Shown here: piece after piece, positions 11,521-22,214 of the stretch
Position numbering within the stretch: the first letter of the stretch is position 1
Layout: each line of letters begins with the position of its first letter
Source: Lindgomyces ingoldianus
Lineage: Eukaryota > Ascomycota > Dothideomycetes > Pleosporales > Lindgomycetaceae
DNA length: 64,000 nt
Assembly: GCF_010093535.1 (NCBI RefSeq)
Contig: NW_022985164.1
Location: 1,895,132 to 1,959,131, forward strand
Direction of reading: 5' to 3'
The notes under the pieces: model-generated
Database searches by the model: none
The model's input: only the letters and a program-made list of their open reading frames with translations
Told to the model about the DNA's origin: nothing
Made by a program: the position numbers and the translations under genes

Positions 11521-13394
11521 CTATGTCACTTCTCCCAACACACTTTGCATCTTCATGGCTTCATCCCATAGATCTCGGCCAGACTTATCCTGCACTCTTC
11601 CAGCCCAGGCAAAACTCTCGAGAAGCAATTTAGCATCGCGCCAATTCAATAGGGAAAGCTGCGAGATCGCTCTCACAGCAGAGTATATAAACCACAGCTT
11701 TTCGGTTGGGTCGAGGACAAGAGAGCCCGCGAGAAAAATGAGCCACAGACGCAGTGCGCGCATAGAATCAGCGGTGAAGCCATCTCTTTGCAGACAAGAC
11801 TTCAGTTGCCATATCAGTTGCCTACTTATCGACGAGACCCAAAAATCATTCTGGATGATACCGACGTAGAGCAAGATGCCTAGGCGACATGCCTTGTGAA
11901 TCTGGTCTTCAGAATCGCCGATGTCATCGTAATTCTCTCTGGAGAGAAGGTAGTATTGAACTGACCGTATATTCCCGCGCAATCTCAAGGGAATGGCTTC
12001 TGACTTTGGCGGGTTGACGGCATTGATGTCCTGAGTCACAGTATGTACTTCGAAGAGAATGTTGAAAAGATCAGAGTCCAGCCTATAATCATCGTGGACA
12101 GCCTGAAACCCGAGGCCGAGGGTTCTCTCTGCTTCGTCGCTGCTTCGAAGAACACTTGGCTGCACCCTTCTGCTCCCCATCTGCAGGTAAGGTTTCGAGA
12201 GATCATAGACGGAGCCGCAGATATCCGCCCTAATACTACCTTAGGAACAATCACTGATCAACAACGGTGCAATTCAACTTACCGGCAAAGCTTATCATGT
12301 AAGATGGGATTACACTCAAAGGCAGACAAGCCTCCTCGCATCTCCACCATCCGCTTTGTACCCCTCATGTGAATGCACCAGTTTACCTGGTTACCGCTTG
12401 ATTGCTGCCGAAAATAAGTCAGTATGTTTCGATTCAAACTGCGGAAGCGCCTACTTCGGTTAGGGCTAGCCCGGCCACGGTAGCGATCGTTGAATCACGT
12501 ATTTCCTGCGAGGGATTCTGAAGCCGTTCAGTGAGGATCCGTATCGTTTCCTGCAAGTGATTGATTGCAGTGGGACGCTCCTTGTGGCCATTCATTCGTG
12601 CCCTAAACTGATGGCTAACGAATAGAATCGAGCTCATCAGAGCGGGGTCGGTCAGCGCTAGGGGCACCCAGAACTTTTTGTTGGATTGAATCCCCAATAT
12701 GCCTCGATTGGGTACAAGTGGTCTGCCACAGCAGAGACGTCTTTCACAATGGCATCAGCAATTTCCTTTACAGCGATGACATATGATATTGGCAGCCAAT
12801 GATTCGATAAATGGGGAGTAGAGGACTCACATTCGTAAAGAAGTTCGTGCATGTATGGTTGCATAGCTATCGGGAAACTATCAAATGGGTCTGCACTCCA
12901 GTGTTCCAGTGATGGAACAAGGGGACATTCAAGTTCAGCCATCGTTTTTGCATCATCATCATCTTGACTCTCAATTCCCCTGCCTTGGGGTCCTAGCTTT
13001 GCCTCCGCAGCTATCTGTTTCTGCCGTCGATAATTGCGCATGACGTGGGTCCGGACGAGCTTTCGAGTATTCGAGTCATTGGGCTGCTGCCCATCCGAAC
13101 AGTCGACAAACTCATAGCGCTCCTTTGTTGGTCTGTCTACCTCTTTTATCGGGTACTTCAACGAGCGGCCTTGTTCTTTAGGATCTGTATGTATGCCAAA
13201 CCCAATTAGTTTATTTTGACCTAATAGAGATAGCAGAATGGATACAACCCACCTTTTCTCGGTCTTCCTCTTCGAACCAGCTTTGGCCACTGAACATTGG
13301 CGTCTCTCGATACGCAATAAGTAAACCCCTCGCCTTCGACATTCGGCCCCGCCTTACTATCAAAGACTAAAAATTTCGGAGATAGCATCGTCAT
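11521..13394 (-). CDS. DUF3468 (Fungal_trans_2) regulator-like protein, broken by a one-base frameshift
   Basis: Five exons: 13394-13253, 13184-12831, 12740-12455, 12386-12283 and 12235-11521. The start (MTMLSPKFLVFDSK) is followed by a basic AT-hook/NLS-like patch (VRRGRPRKDPKEQ), then RKLVRTHVMRNYRRQK, both typical of fungal DUF3468 proteins that lack a Zn2Cys6 cluster. Later hallmarks are LYPIEAYWGFNP, FWVPLALTDPALMSSILF and the MRGTKRMVEMRGGLSAF block. In exon 3, reading passes from one frame to another at a run of five T at 12675-12679 (plus strand); one extra base would restore a continuous protein, and without it translation stops a few codons later. Every other junction works, so this is either a recent inactivating deletion or an assembly error. 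It is divergent to the short-chain dehydrogenase at 13921. Confidence 0.72.
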
Positions 13395-13920
13395 TTGTCA
13401 GGATTGCGACTGATTGGGGGCTGATGTAAAGTGAGTGTATGGTTGAAAGAACCCGAAATGGATAGCGGTCGTTGTAAAAGAAGACCAACTGGGCTAGGAG
13501 CAAATGGTTTATAGTTACGGCTGCAGATTGCGGAGGTTAGGCAATCAGCTCTTGTGTCACTGCACGCTTTCTTCGCTTATTTCTCCAAGCCTAGCCGGAT
13601 TTCTAAGTGGTTTGCCCTGTTGGTGCCGCCGCAACTCCCGTCCTAGTTTCGTGCACGTTCAAAGCTGACAGGTACACGTCGGGGTTCAGAGGGCGCACGA
13701 ACTCGAACGGGGCGGTGCCGCCAACTCGACTAACCGTATCAGGCTGGATTTTGAGACCAAATACCCTTTTCGAGGTCGCGCTGAGAGAATGGAAATGGCT
13801 GAATGGACTGAAATCGACGGCGAAAAGTGATATAAACAAGGCATCTCGAGGTCCAGAGTCATTACTACATTGCAAGACACTCAACATACCTCCACCTCTA
13901 ATAAGCTAAACTGCTGCAAA
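13395..13920. promoter_or_regulatory. Divergent promoter region, regulator / short-chain dehydrogenase
   Basis: The two start codons face away from each other across this stretch. I could not assign binding sites. The arrangement would let a local regulator and a local enzyme share control, but that is inference. Confidence 0.4.
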
Positions 13921-15057
13921 ATGGCCGCGATTTCTACTCAACCACTGTCTGCTGACTACTTTGTTAAGACGCATCAATTTACCAAAACGGTACACCGGGA
14001 CCAATACCCTTCGATAGACCCGGCGTCGCCCAAGCTGTCGCAGAAAGGAAAGACCGTTATTGTGACTGGCGCTAGCCAAGGCATAGGCAAGGCAAGTTTA
14101 TCTCCCATTCTAATGCTCTCTATCTGTATACTAATATGACCTTCGAGAAGGCTATTGCTCTTGCATTTGCGAAAGCAGATGCAGACCGAATTGTTATAGC
14201 AAGCCGCAGCGCTGAAAAGCTTGAGGAAACTAAACAAGAGTTGCTCAGGATAAACCCCAATGCTGATGTCTTGGTTGTTCCAACGGATACTACTTCCGAA
14301 GATAGCGTGAACCACCTAGAAGAGACTGTCAAGTTTGAGTTTGGGATCCCGGATGTCCTAATCAACGGTGCCGGTCTCTGGTCATCCATTGAGACAATTA
14401 GAGAGACTAATCCGAAGGAATGGTGGGCAGATTTTGTGAGATACCCTCGTCCTGGCTTTTGGATTTAGGAGGGAATATATGGCTAATCGATTACTTAACT
14501 GAATCTAGGAGGTCAACGTCAAGGGAAGCTACCTTATGAGCAGAGCATTTCTCAGGCTGGTCGGTTTAGACAGAGAAGCAACTATCATCAACGTTGGTAG
14601 CATTGGCATGCTCTGGACAAGGCCCGCAGGTACTAGTTACCAAATTAGCAAATTGGCTCTGAGTAGGTTGTCGGAAGCTATTTCTTCGGCATATCCCAAA
14701 GTCTCTTCGATCAGCTATCACCCCGGAATGACGATTACCGATATGGCAAACAGACATCCAGAAACACTCCATTTCTGTGAGGATACGGGTACGTCAATCT
14801 TGCTGCGGACGCCGGTTTCGCTTTCCTTACCAAATTCGATAATCAGGCTAACGTAGTTGATCTTGGAACTTAAAGTTGAACTCCCTGCCGGCACTGCAGT
14901 GTACTTAGCCTCGCCACAGGCGCAATTCTTGAGCGGGCGATATATGTCTGCTAACTGGGATGTGGACGAATTAGAAGCAAGGAAGGATGAAGTCATCGAG
15001 AAGAACCTATTGAGGATAGACTTGAAAGGAGAATTCGGGAGTGATCTGTTCAAATAG
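13921..15057 (+). CDS. Short-chain dehydrogenase/reductase
   Basis: NAD(P)-dependent oxidoreductase of the classical SDR family, 305 residues from four exons: 13921-14091, 14151-14435, 14509-14788, 14876-15057. The cofactor motif TGASQGIG lies at residues 49-56, then NGAG. The catalytic residues are Ser183 (VGSIG), Tyr196 and Lys200 (SYQISK). The C-terminal block [20 protein letters not shown] matches a fungal SDR subgroup. Intron 1 (14092-14150) must start with GC (GCAAGT donor) because GIGK joins AIALAFAKA only at that point. Intron 3 ends at AAAG (14875), past an earlier TAG, so that [15 protein letters not shown] is formed. An in-frame ATG upstream (13870) exists, but 13921 has the better context. 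Substrate unknown. Confidence 0.88.
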
Positions 15058-15485
15058 TTTCCTTAGGAATAGGTCGCTGTGTGTTTTGTGTTACTTATAG
15101 CTTATCTTTGTAGCTAAGGCCTTGGGCATCTTCCCCGAAAGGAAGAGTCTTGCAATACTGCCCGACAAAAAATTTTTGTTCTCTCATCCGCTGATGTATG
15201 CCTTCCTAGGAACTCATTAGACCAGAGGGCATTTCGCGTGATGTGAAAGGGCCGATGAGGGATGAATGGATTCGGAGGTCAGGACGTGCAGGGAATAGCG
15301 ATGATTTTCTCGGACTTTCCAAGCTCGGCCTTGGCACTAGGCTCGGTCGGCAAATCTACCTCCGAATCGCAAACCTTAACCATCGGTCAACTTCTATCCT
15401 ATTCTATGCTATCCTATCACAGATCCCGCATTCCCACCCCTCGTCGAGCGCTCCCCTCTAGCTCACTAAACTCAAGTTCCACTTT
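15058..15485. other. Intergenic, SDR / BolA, with second copy of a dispersed repeat
   Basis: About 15312-15380 matches the copy near 11385-11450. Followed by TATCCTATTCTATGCTATCC, a short degenerate repeat. No reading frame is supported. Confidence 0.35.
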
Positions 15486-16110
15486 ATGTTCCTCCGATCT
15501 GCGAGGCTCGCCGGAACACGGTTCTTGTCAAGCATGGCGACGCAATCCATGACTCCAATGGAGGATACCATGCGGATGAAGGAAAGTCTCATTGAATTTC
15601 CAAGATGGGACGGGAGGCTAATGAAGTTCGGCATGTAGATTACAGAGGCTTTGAAACCGACGGCATTGGAGATATTTAATGATTCGCATTTGCATTCGCA
15701 TCATAAGGCCATGCAGGGTGTTACATCGAAAGAGGTATGGTAGTGCTTCAAACTATTTTCCTTCGGATTCCTGAGAGCGCAGTCGTGTACGAATTGAATT
15801 AGTTGCTAATAGACCTGTGATAGACACATTTCCGGTACGTTTCCGTCTGAGCTTTCATGCAGAAAATCCCGACTGGTGCTGGAATCATGGATGAAAGCAA
15901 CTTTATCACCTGACACCAACCAACAGCGTCACGATAACCTCCGAGGCCTTCGCATCCAAAATGCAACCCGCACGACACCGAATGGTGTACGCGCTTCTAA
16001 AAGATGAGATGGCGCAAGAGGGCGGGATTCACGCGCTGCAGCTGAAGACAAGGACGCCAGCAGAAGAAGAACGACAGAAGCAGAAAGACGCTCTAGCCAT
16101 TGAGAAGTAA
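15486..16110 (+). CDS. BolA-domain protein, mitochondrial type, with damaged first splice donor
   Basis: BolA proteins work with monothiol glutaredoxins in Fe-S cluster maturation. Exons 15486-15581, 15639-15734, 15824-15834 (an 11-nt microexon) and 15927-16110 give 128 residues. The N-terminus (MFLRSARLAGTRFLSS) is Arg-rich and acid-free, a plausible mitochondrial presequence. The domain is unmistakable: ALKPTALEIFNDSHLHSHH, KETHFRVTITSEAF and RHRMVYALLKDEM. Exons 2, 3 and 4 are joined by normal GT-AG introns. Intron 1, however, begins GAAAGT where GTAAGT is expected, with a good GCTAAT branch and TAG acceptor; if it is retained, translation ends at the TAG at 15636-15638, before the domain. 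Either a rare GA-AG intron is spliced or the gene is recently disabled. Confidence 0.82.
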
Positions 16111-17271
16111 GACAGACATTGCCCATAACAGCAGATCTAAGAGGCGGCGAAGGCAGAAGAGGCTCACTCAATGAGCGGTGTAACTCAATGAGCGGTGTAT
16201 TATCTGCCTCAGTCACTCCCCAAATTCTTCCAGAATCATGTCAGAACAGTTTTCGTTTTTCCCTGCATGACATCCACGTCGGTGGAGTGAGTGGAGCGGT
16301 CCTGGAGCGTTTCGCAACCAGGTCGGTGGTATTCGGTAACCTGACCTGATGGACCTGTAGGTACCAGGTACTGGTATGCACCAGGACAGGGAAGAGACGT
16401 GAGGCAAAACATAGAGCGCAACGTCGTGAGTGGATAAAAATAAAGATTTCCGTAACGTCCCAAAAATTTAGAGAACTGCCGAAAGAGGTATTCGGCCCTT
16501 CGATTCCATGTTCATCGATATACCCAGGAGGCTCTCCGCTCAGATCGAAGCATCTGAAACACAATGTCATGCCCCTACCCCAACTCTAATTGCAAGGAAT
16601 CCTCAACCAGCGAAGACGAGCGCAAATCGCCTTTGTCCGTACCCATACCAAAACCGTCCTGCACCAAAGCTTGGGCCAGCATCTGAGGCATGGCGCAGGC
16701 AAGCTCGAACAAACCGCTGAAACCTTGCATCCATGGCTGGGTAGCAAGCGGAAATACCGATTGCAGATTGCTGCTTCTAATTTAGTTACTACTTTTTTCA
16801 GGCAAGTCCTACACATATTAGCCCGGGAGAGACAGATAGAGGGAATAGGAGTCAACAGCGGACAAGACATGCGGGGTAGCTGGGCGATATGCGTAATGAG
16901 CGATCTGTGTCTCAGGATTCGATCTCGGGTCCTTGGAGCTTGCAGCGGGACAGCGCACGTGAACAGTGAATGACGCAAAACCACCAGTAACAAGAGGCAA
17001 TAGTAGTGTAGCGCAACCAGTACTCCATGGAGTCAAAGAAATCCAATAATCCAAAAATGGCATTAAAATGGGTACTTCCAAAGCAACGTCAGCGGCGGAA
17101 AGGCTTTGGCATCACTGATTGGTGCAGATACTTTCTTCCCGCCGTTACCGATCCTTTCCAGACAGACACTAGACTGGAGGACGTGCACAATTGCAATCCT
17201 CCCCCAAATTCCAAATCCCTGATTGCATAACGCAAATACAAACACATGCAACAATTTTCTCATGCTATCGT
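16111..17271. other. Intergenic with a 17-bp tandem duplication
   Basis: Just after the BolA stop, ACTCAATGAGCGGTGTA occurs twice head to tail (16166-16182 and 16183-16199). The remainder shows only overlapping short frames with no family features. No gene is supported. Confidence 0.4.
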
Positions 17272-18527
17272 TTATGCGACGGCTTCAGTAACGCGCGCCG
17301 CCTCGTTGTCGACTTTCGCGCGCCTCTCGCGACCCTTGTCGCTCCATGGGAAGTGCGCAACCGGGATGACGAAGAAGCTGTGAGTAGAATGTTAGTGCCG
17401 GCGTTATTGAGAACCGGGGAATTGTTGGTGAGAATGACTAACCTGTTGGAATTGTCCGCAATACCGGCCAGGGCGTTGTACCAGGCGAGGAAGGCGGCGA
17501 GAAGACCAAACACACCACCCGCCTTGATGCAACCCTCCTGGGGACCCGCCTCGTCGAATTGAAGGTAACCAATGCCGAGAAGGAGGAAGGCCATGTCGAG
17601 CGTGAAAAACAGGAGGAAGAAGGCCACGGTGGACCGTAGGGTGCAGAGCAGCAGGATGAAGGTGAAGATGAACCAACCCATCAGATAGAGACCGAAGGAG
17701 TTAAGGAAGGGAGCCTCTCCGTGCTTGACCAGAGTGCTTTCAATCTCGAACCCCCCTGGAGTGAGAATGATGGCAAATGAGAGCCAGAAACCGCCATAGG
17801 AAGACAAAGCAGTGGCACCAAACGTGTTACCGACAGCCATTTCCCTATCATCTTCGTGAGTGCGGATCGAACCAATCGATACATTAAAACCTACCACATG
17901 CCAGCAAGAAGCTGGACGAATCCGCCATAGCCGTAGGCGAGGGCTACAACAAGACTTGGGGAACCAATGCTGCGCGTTCCAACATTGATCAAAGATAGGA
18001 CAAACGTAGTCAAAGCGAAAGCAGAGAGGCCGAGAGGCGCAGGGTTGGCAAATTTACGACTAGGGGCCCTGAAACTCGATTAGGCATGTTCAGTACAAGA
18101 TCGACGCGAGCGGCTCGGGTCGACACGTCTGCGGTGCTTGTCTAACCTGTAGAGACCGGGCTGGAAATCACCACCGAAAGCAGGCAGGCGAAGCTCCGGG
18201 TCATTCGTGCGGATGTGGGCGAGAGGGTTACCGCCTACGAATATGAGCATGAGATGACTTGAGCTAGCGGCGAAGCTAGTTCTAAGCCCGCGAAGGAAGA
18301 CCAACCATAGTCACCATAAGGCTTCCTCTCTTTTGCTACACCACCAGCATGGTCAACACCACTGGTGCCATTGATTTCTTTGTTGTGGAGTAGAGTGGTC
18401 TCACCCCCAGCAGTATCGGTAGCCTGGGCATTCATTTAGCAATTGCATGTTCAACGGGGAGAGTGCTGACAACACACGGGTCGAGCCAGCAACGTCAACA
18501 TACAGTAGTTTCGTGAGCGGTAGCCAT
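17272..18527 (-). CDS. GPR1/FUN34/YaaH (ATO) family acetate transporter
   Basis: Plasma-membrane acetate/monocarboxylate transporter family. Six exons (18527-18504, 18423-18306, 18234-18147, 18068-17895, 17844-17443, 17377-17272) give 303 residues with every join in frame. The family signature [15 protein letters not shown] opens the first of about six membrane segments. The hydrophobic N-terminal half of the core ends with the [14 protein letters not shown] motif, completed across the 17845-17894 intron. The C-terminus after the last segment is charged ([14 protein letters not shown]). The N-terminal 60 or so residues are hydrophilic and cytosolic-looking. The final intron (17378-17442) rebuilds [17 protein letters not shown]. 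Acetate as substrate follows from the family, not from this sequence. Confidence 0.92.
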
Positions 18528-21500
18528 TGTGGTCACTCGGTATTAGATGTATAACAGGAAGATGAAAAGGGTATCGAGCTTTAAAAATGACAAAAAGTGA
18601 CCCGCTGGTGAGGTGTCCAGTTCACGGAATGGTTTCAGGGAAAGCTGGGGAAGGGGAAGACTAAAAGGAATCCATACTATGGGGATTGGGGTCTGATATA
18701 TTTCCAGGAGTGACCGGTCCGAGAGCTCGTCTACTCGAGCTTCCCAGACGAACGACGTGTGCCAGGACCCGTGGAAGCATTTACGGCTTTAGCTCCAGCC
18801 AAGCATTGTTAATTAGGTCAAAACATGCTCCGAAGCGGGCCAGTCAACTGATTTCCCCGTCTTTTCCAGGTCATGCCGGGTAAAGGAGTCGCAGCGTGCG
18901 CACTGGCGTCAACGAGTGTTGACGAAAAAGCTTGCCTGCCGTTGTTGGTTGCATCGAGCACATCAGCCACCTGCGCGGTGGATCGGCGCCAAAACAAGTG
19001 CGCCGAGACCCCGGACGTCCGCTGTGGGCGTGAACACAACGAGACAAGTTCATCTTACGCGCCAGCCGATCGTCGCTTGGTTTTTGCGTCATGAGATATC
19101 TTTGCTGGACGTTCGGAGGGCGGTGTCGAGACGCATTTGCCTCTCTGCCGAACCACTTCGCCGACTGCGATCCAAGGAATTTCATCATCGTGACTGCACC
19201 GCTGCGATTCGAGAGCGTGGCTGTCGTTATTGTCATCAATCTCGCTCGAGCCTCAGAAATTAGCGGATATCGGCTGCAGCAGAAATAGATGCCCCGGTCA
19301 ATGGGGCGCTCTCATGTGCTCCTTGGGGATGCTAGCAGCGAACCCTCTAATGAGACGTTTTGGGAGAGCACGATGCGGTCGTTGCTTCAGTGCGTGGAAA
19401 TAAACAGCGGGCATCCTTTCTTGCGCTCCTTGCCGTGCCGCAATGAATGCTCCACCTCACTGATCCTCCTGTCGACATTCCTAGTGAGCGTCCTTTTGAT
19501 CCATGTCGGCTCTCTCCTATCAGTGAGGATGTGGGCGACTGATTTTCATTTGCTCGGAGCAGACGGAAGGGTTCTGGCAGGTCGTCCGAGCGCTTCTCGA
19601 ATGAGGCAGAGGATGATGGTCTGCAATGTGTCTCCAGTTGGAGAATGGCTCAGGAGCAAGAGAAACTAAGCTTCTGGGCGAGTTCTGGGCGTTCAGCCAC
19701 CGGCTCCTGCTTTGGTCTGACATAACAAGCCAAACGAGACGTCACCCCATCGCGATGCCGACGAGTCTTTGAATACAGTTCTTCAAAGCGTCTGCGAAAT
19801 ACAAATCCCATGACCGCCGGTGAGGAAAGGCTCCATAGCAACGTGGAAATAGCGGCATCGCCGGCCTTAGCTTTCCGCCAAAGGCCGCGCGAGGGCCTTC
19901 CCCGAGACCTCACCTGAGACCATAGTAGGCCGACGGCCGTGAATTGTGCTGCAGGTATTCGGCCCAGCGGGAGGCGGAGATGTCAGCCAACAGCACGCAC
20001 CCGAGCCCTGGTTTAGCCCTTTGTCGAAGCCACTGTGCTGGATTGACCATTGAGTTTCTTGTAGCCGACATGTAAATAGTTTTGATCGCAAAGCAACAGT
20101 CATCCGGGGGCTTAAAGTTTCCACGAAGTGCCAGCGGCAATATCTTCGTCTGAAAGGTCAACAGTCGCGGACTCAATTGCGTACACCATCTTGCTCATTA
20201 GCGCGTCTGTTCCTACCTGTGATTGGATTTTCCATTTGAAAGGATTCTGCATGGATTATTCGACACTTCGAGCTTGCGCGATCATGACTTTAGGCTATTT
20301 GCATCGCGCGGAATTAACTGTCAAAATTAACTCCATGATAGTCCATCAATACTTTCGCGGTGCCGCCTATGAATGTTTCTCATCGCGGACTGCCTTATCG
20401 CACTAATAACACCTTGGTTGTAGAGTAGTTGAGGGCAGAGTAATGTAGTCCGAATTTGAAGGCACGTTCTTGAACCGTCAGGATTCAGTGTCCCCAGCCA
20501 CGTTTAGCCGTACACTCAAGGTAATATGACCTTGCATTCTGCCTCTGTACCTCACGGGCTGAACATCGTTTCTTGCATGAGCTTTCCAGTGTACTTTCTC
20601 TGAGATCGTCGGCGTTGAAATCGTTTCATGCACTGGAGGGAATTAGGTGAGACATAGCAGGCATGGAAGCAGTTCTCGAAGGATTCATCCCTCTCTTTCC
20701 CTTCCATGCGTATGGCTGACACATAGCACTAGAATCATCCCGTACTTCCGAGAGATCAGACGGCATTGAGAAACCGAAAGCGGCAGTCCCTTGGGCTACT
20801 CTTCGAAAATAGAAAGACAGAGATACTCTGCCATCGGTGTGTCCTCCAGTCGTCGTTGTTGGACGACCTGATAATCCCACCTACCAAACATTAAGCTCCC
20901 ATTTCAGCGGGTTCAATCTTCATCTTGGGTGAACGGCGTTCACACAATATATCTGAAGGTGGCACTACAAATATACGAGATCTTCACCAGGATCTTGCAA
21001 CCCTCTGCTCCTTACCCTTTTTTTTCAAAGTGGTTCCTGAGATGGTGCAATCAATATTAATTGGCTACCCCTCAGATGACTCTATAGGGCTGTTCGATAC
21101 GTCCTACCTTTCATGGCGAAGGTTCCTACTGTGAAAGTAAACCACAAAGTACCTCTCCATTCTCCGAAAAAGCCTCGTGGAAGATGGAGTAGTTGTTCTG
21201 TTTGGGGATTTCATCAGTCCATAATCAGCTGACCTTGCGAGACACTAGGTTGCTCGCTTCCTAAGATTGTGGTGGAGTTCAAGGAAGGAGAAATCCGGGG
21301 ACTCCACCTTATCCGCCGTGGTCGAGGCTGTCCCCAGATGCCTCGTTATCCGAAACTAGAGTCCGCATGATCGATTTGGGGTTTTCTAGGCGGTCCCAGC
21401 TGTACAGAAACACCTGTCCGCCAGGTTCTGGTCGTACGAAAGTAGGCACAACACCATGTTTCCCAAGATCCATTCAAAGCAGAAACCGCGAAGATGGCGT

Positions 21501-22214
21501 GATGTTGGAGCAAACTATTTCTGGGCACTCTTGTGCTTCGCAAGCCAAGGAACTACAAAAAACGTTGAGACCATGTGCTGGCCACGCGATTGACAGCTCC
21601 ACGAGGCATGGCTTACAGGTGGTCTCCTAGCCCCACCGAGGTGGCTTTCATCCTCTCGTCCGTTGTTGTGCTTTGAACGTGTGGACTGAGATCGTTCGAG
21701 TGTGTCGTTGAACGAAACGAGTGGCTTTTTTTTTGGGGCCTTCGCCTTTGATCCTGCCGTCTTGGTACCACTTGGCGCTCAGTCGGCTTCGGCCGCGGAG
21801 GATGCACGAGGGTGGCTTCCGATGACGCTAAGGAAAGCCCCGAGGCGTACCTCTCAAAAAGGAACGCTTTGGATGTCGATTCTCGGGAAGACATCAGGAA
21901 TATGCGATTTCTGTTCATGTCTGAAAGCTGGAGCACATTTGTCACATGATGGTGATTATGTAAGCCAATGCTGATGAACATGAGACCTTCCCCGCGGGGA
22001 AGCCCGGCCATCCTTTGTGCTTGCTCCGCCTCACCATGACGCGCAAAGCTCAAGCTCCTTCATCCTTCGAACGAAAGAAGCAAACCCGCGATTGACGACT
22101 GTCTGAAGGCGTCCTTCCATCTCTCACTGACACTGCCGCCTTGCAGCATTCTCTCACAGTCTTGCCATCTTCACATTTGCTTCCCACTAACTAGCACCTG
22201 CCAAAGCAGCTACC
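18528..22214. other. Long gene-free stretch
   Basis: About 3.7 kb with no conserved reading frame that I can support. The longest open frames (for example 19289-19669 plus, 21613-22053 minus) have frame-shadow composition, rich in Arg, Ser and Cys, and no recognisable motif. The left end holds the promoter of the acetate transporter and the right end the promoter of the AAA ATPase. I see no tRNA and no terminal-repeat element. Confidence 0.35.

Noticed and set aside
19289..19669. 126-codon plus-strand frame in the long gap
   Set aside because: No recognisable domain, no splice partners, unremarkable start context; a hydrophobic run alone is not enough.
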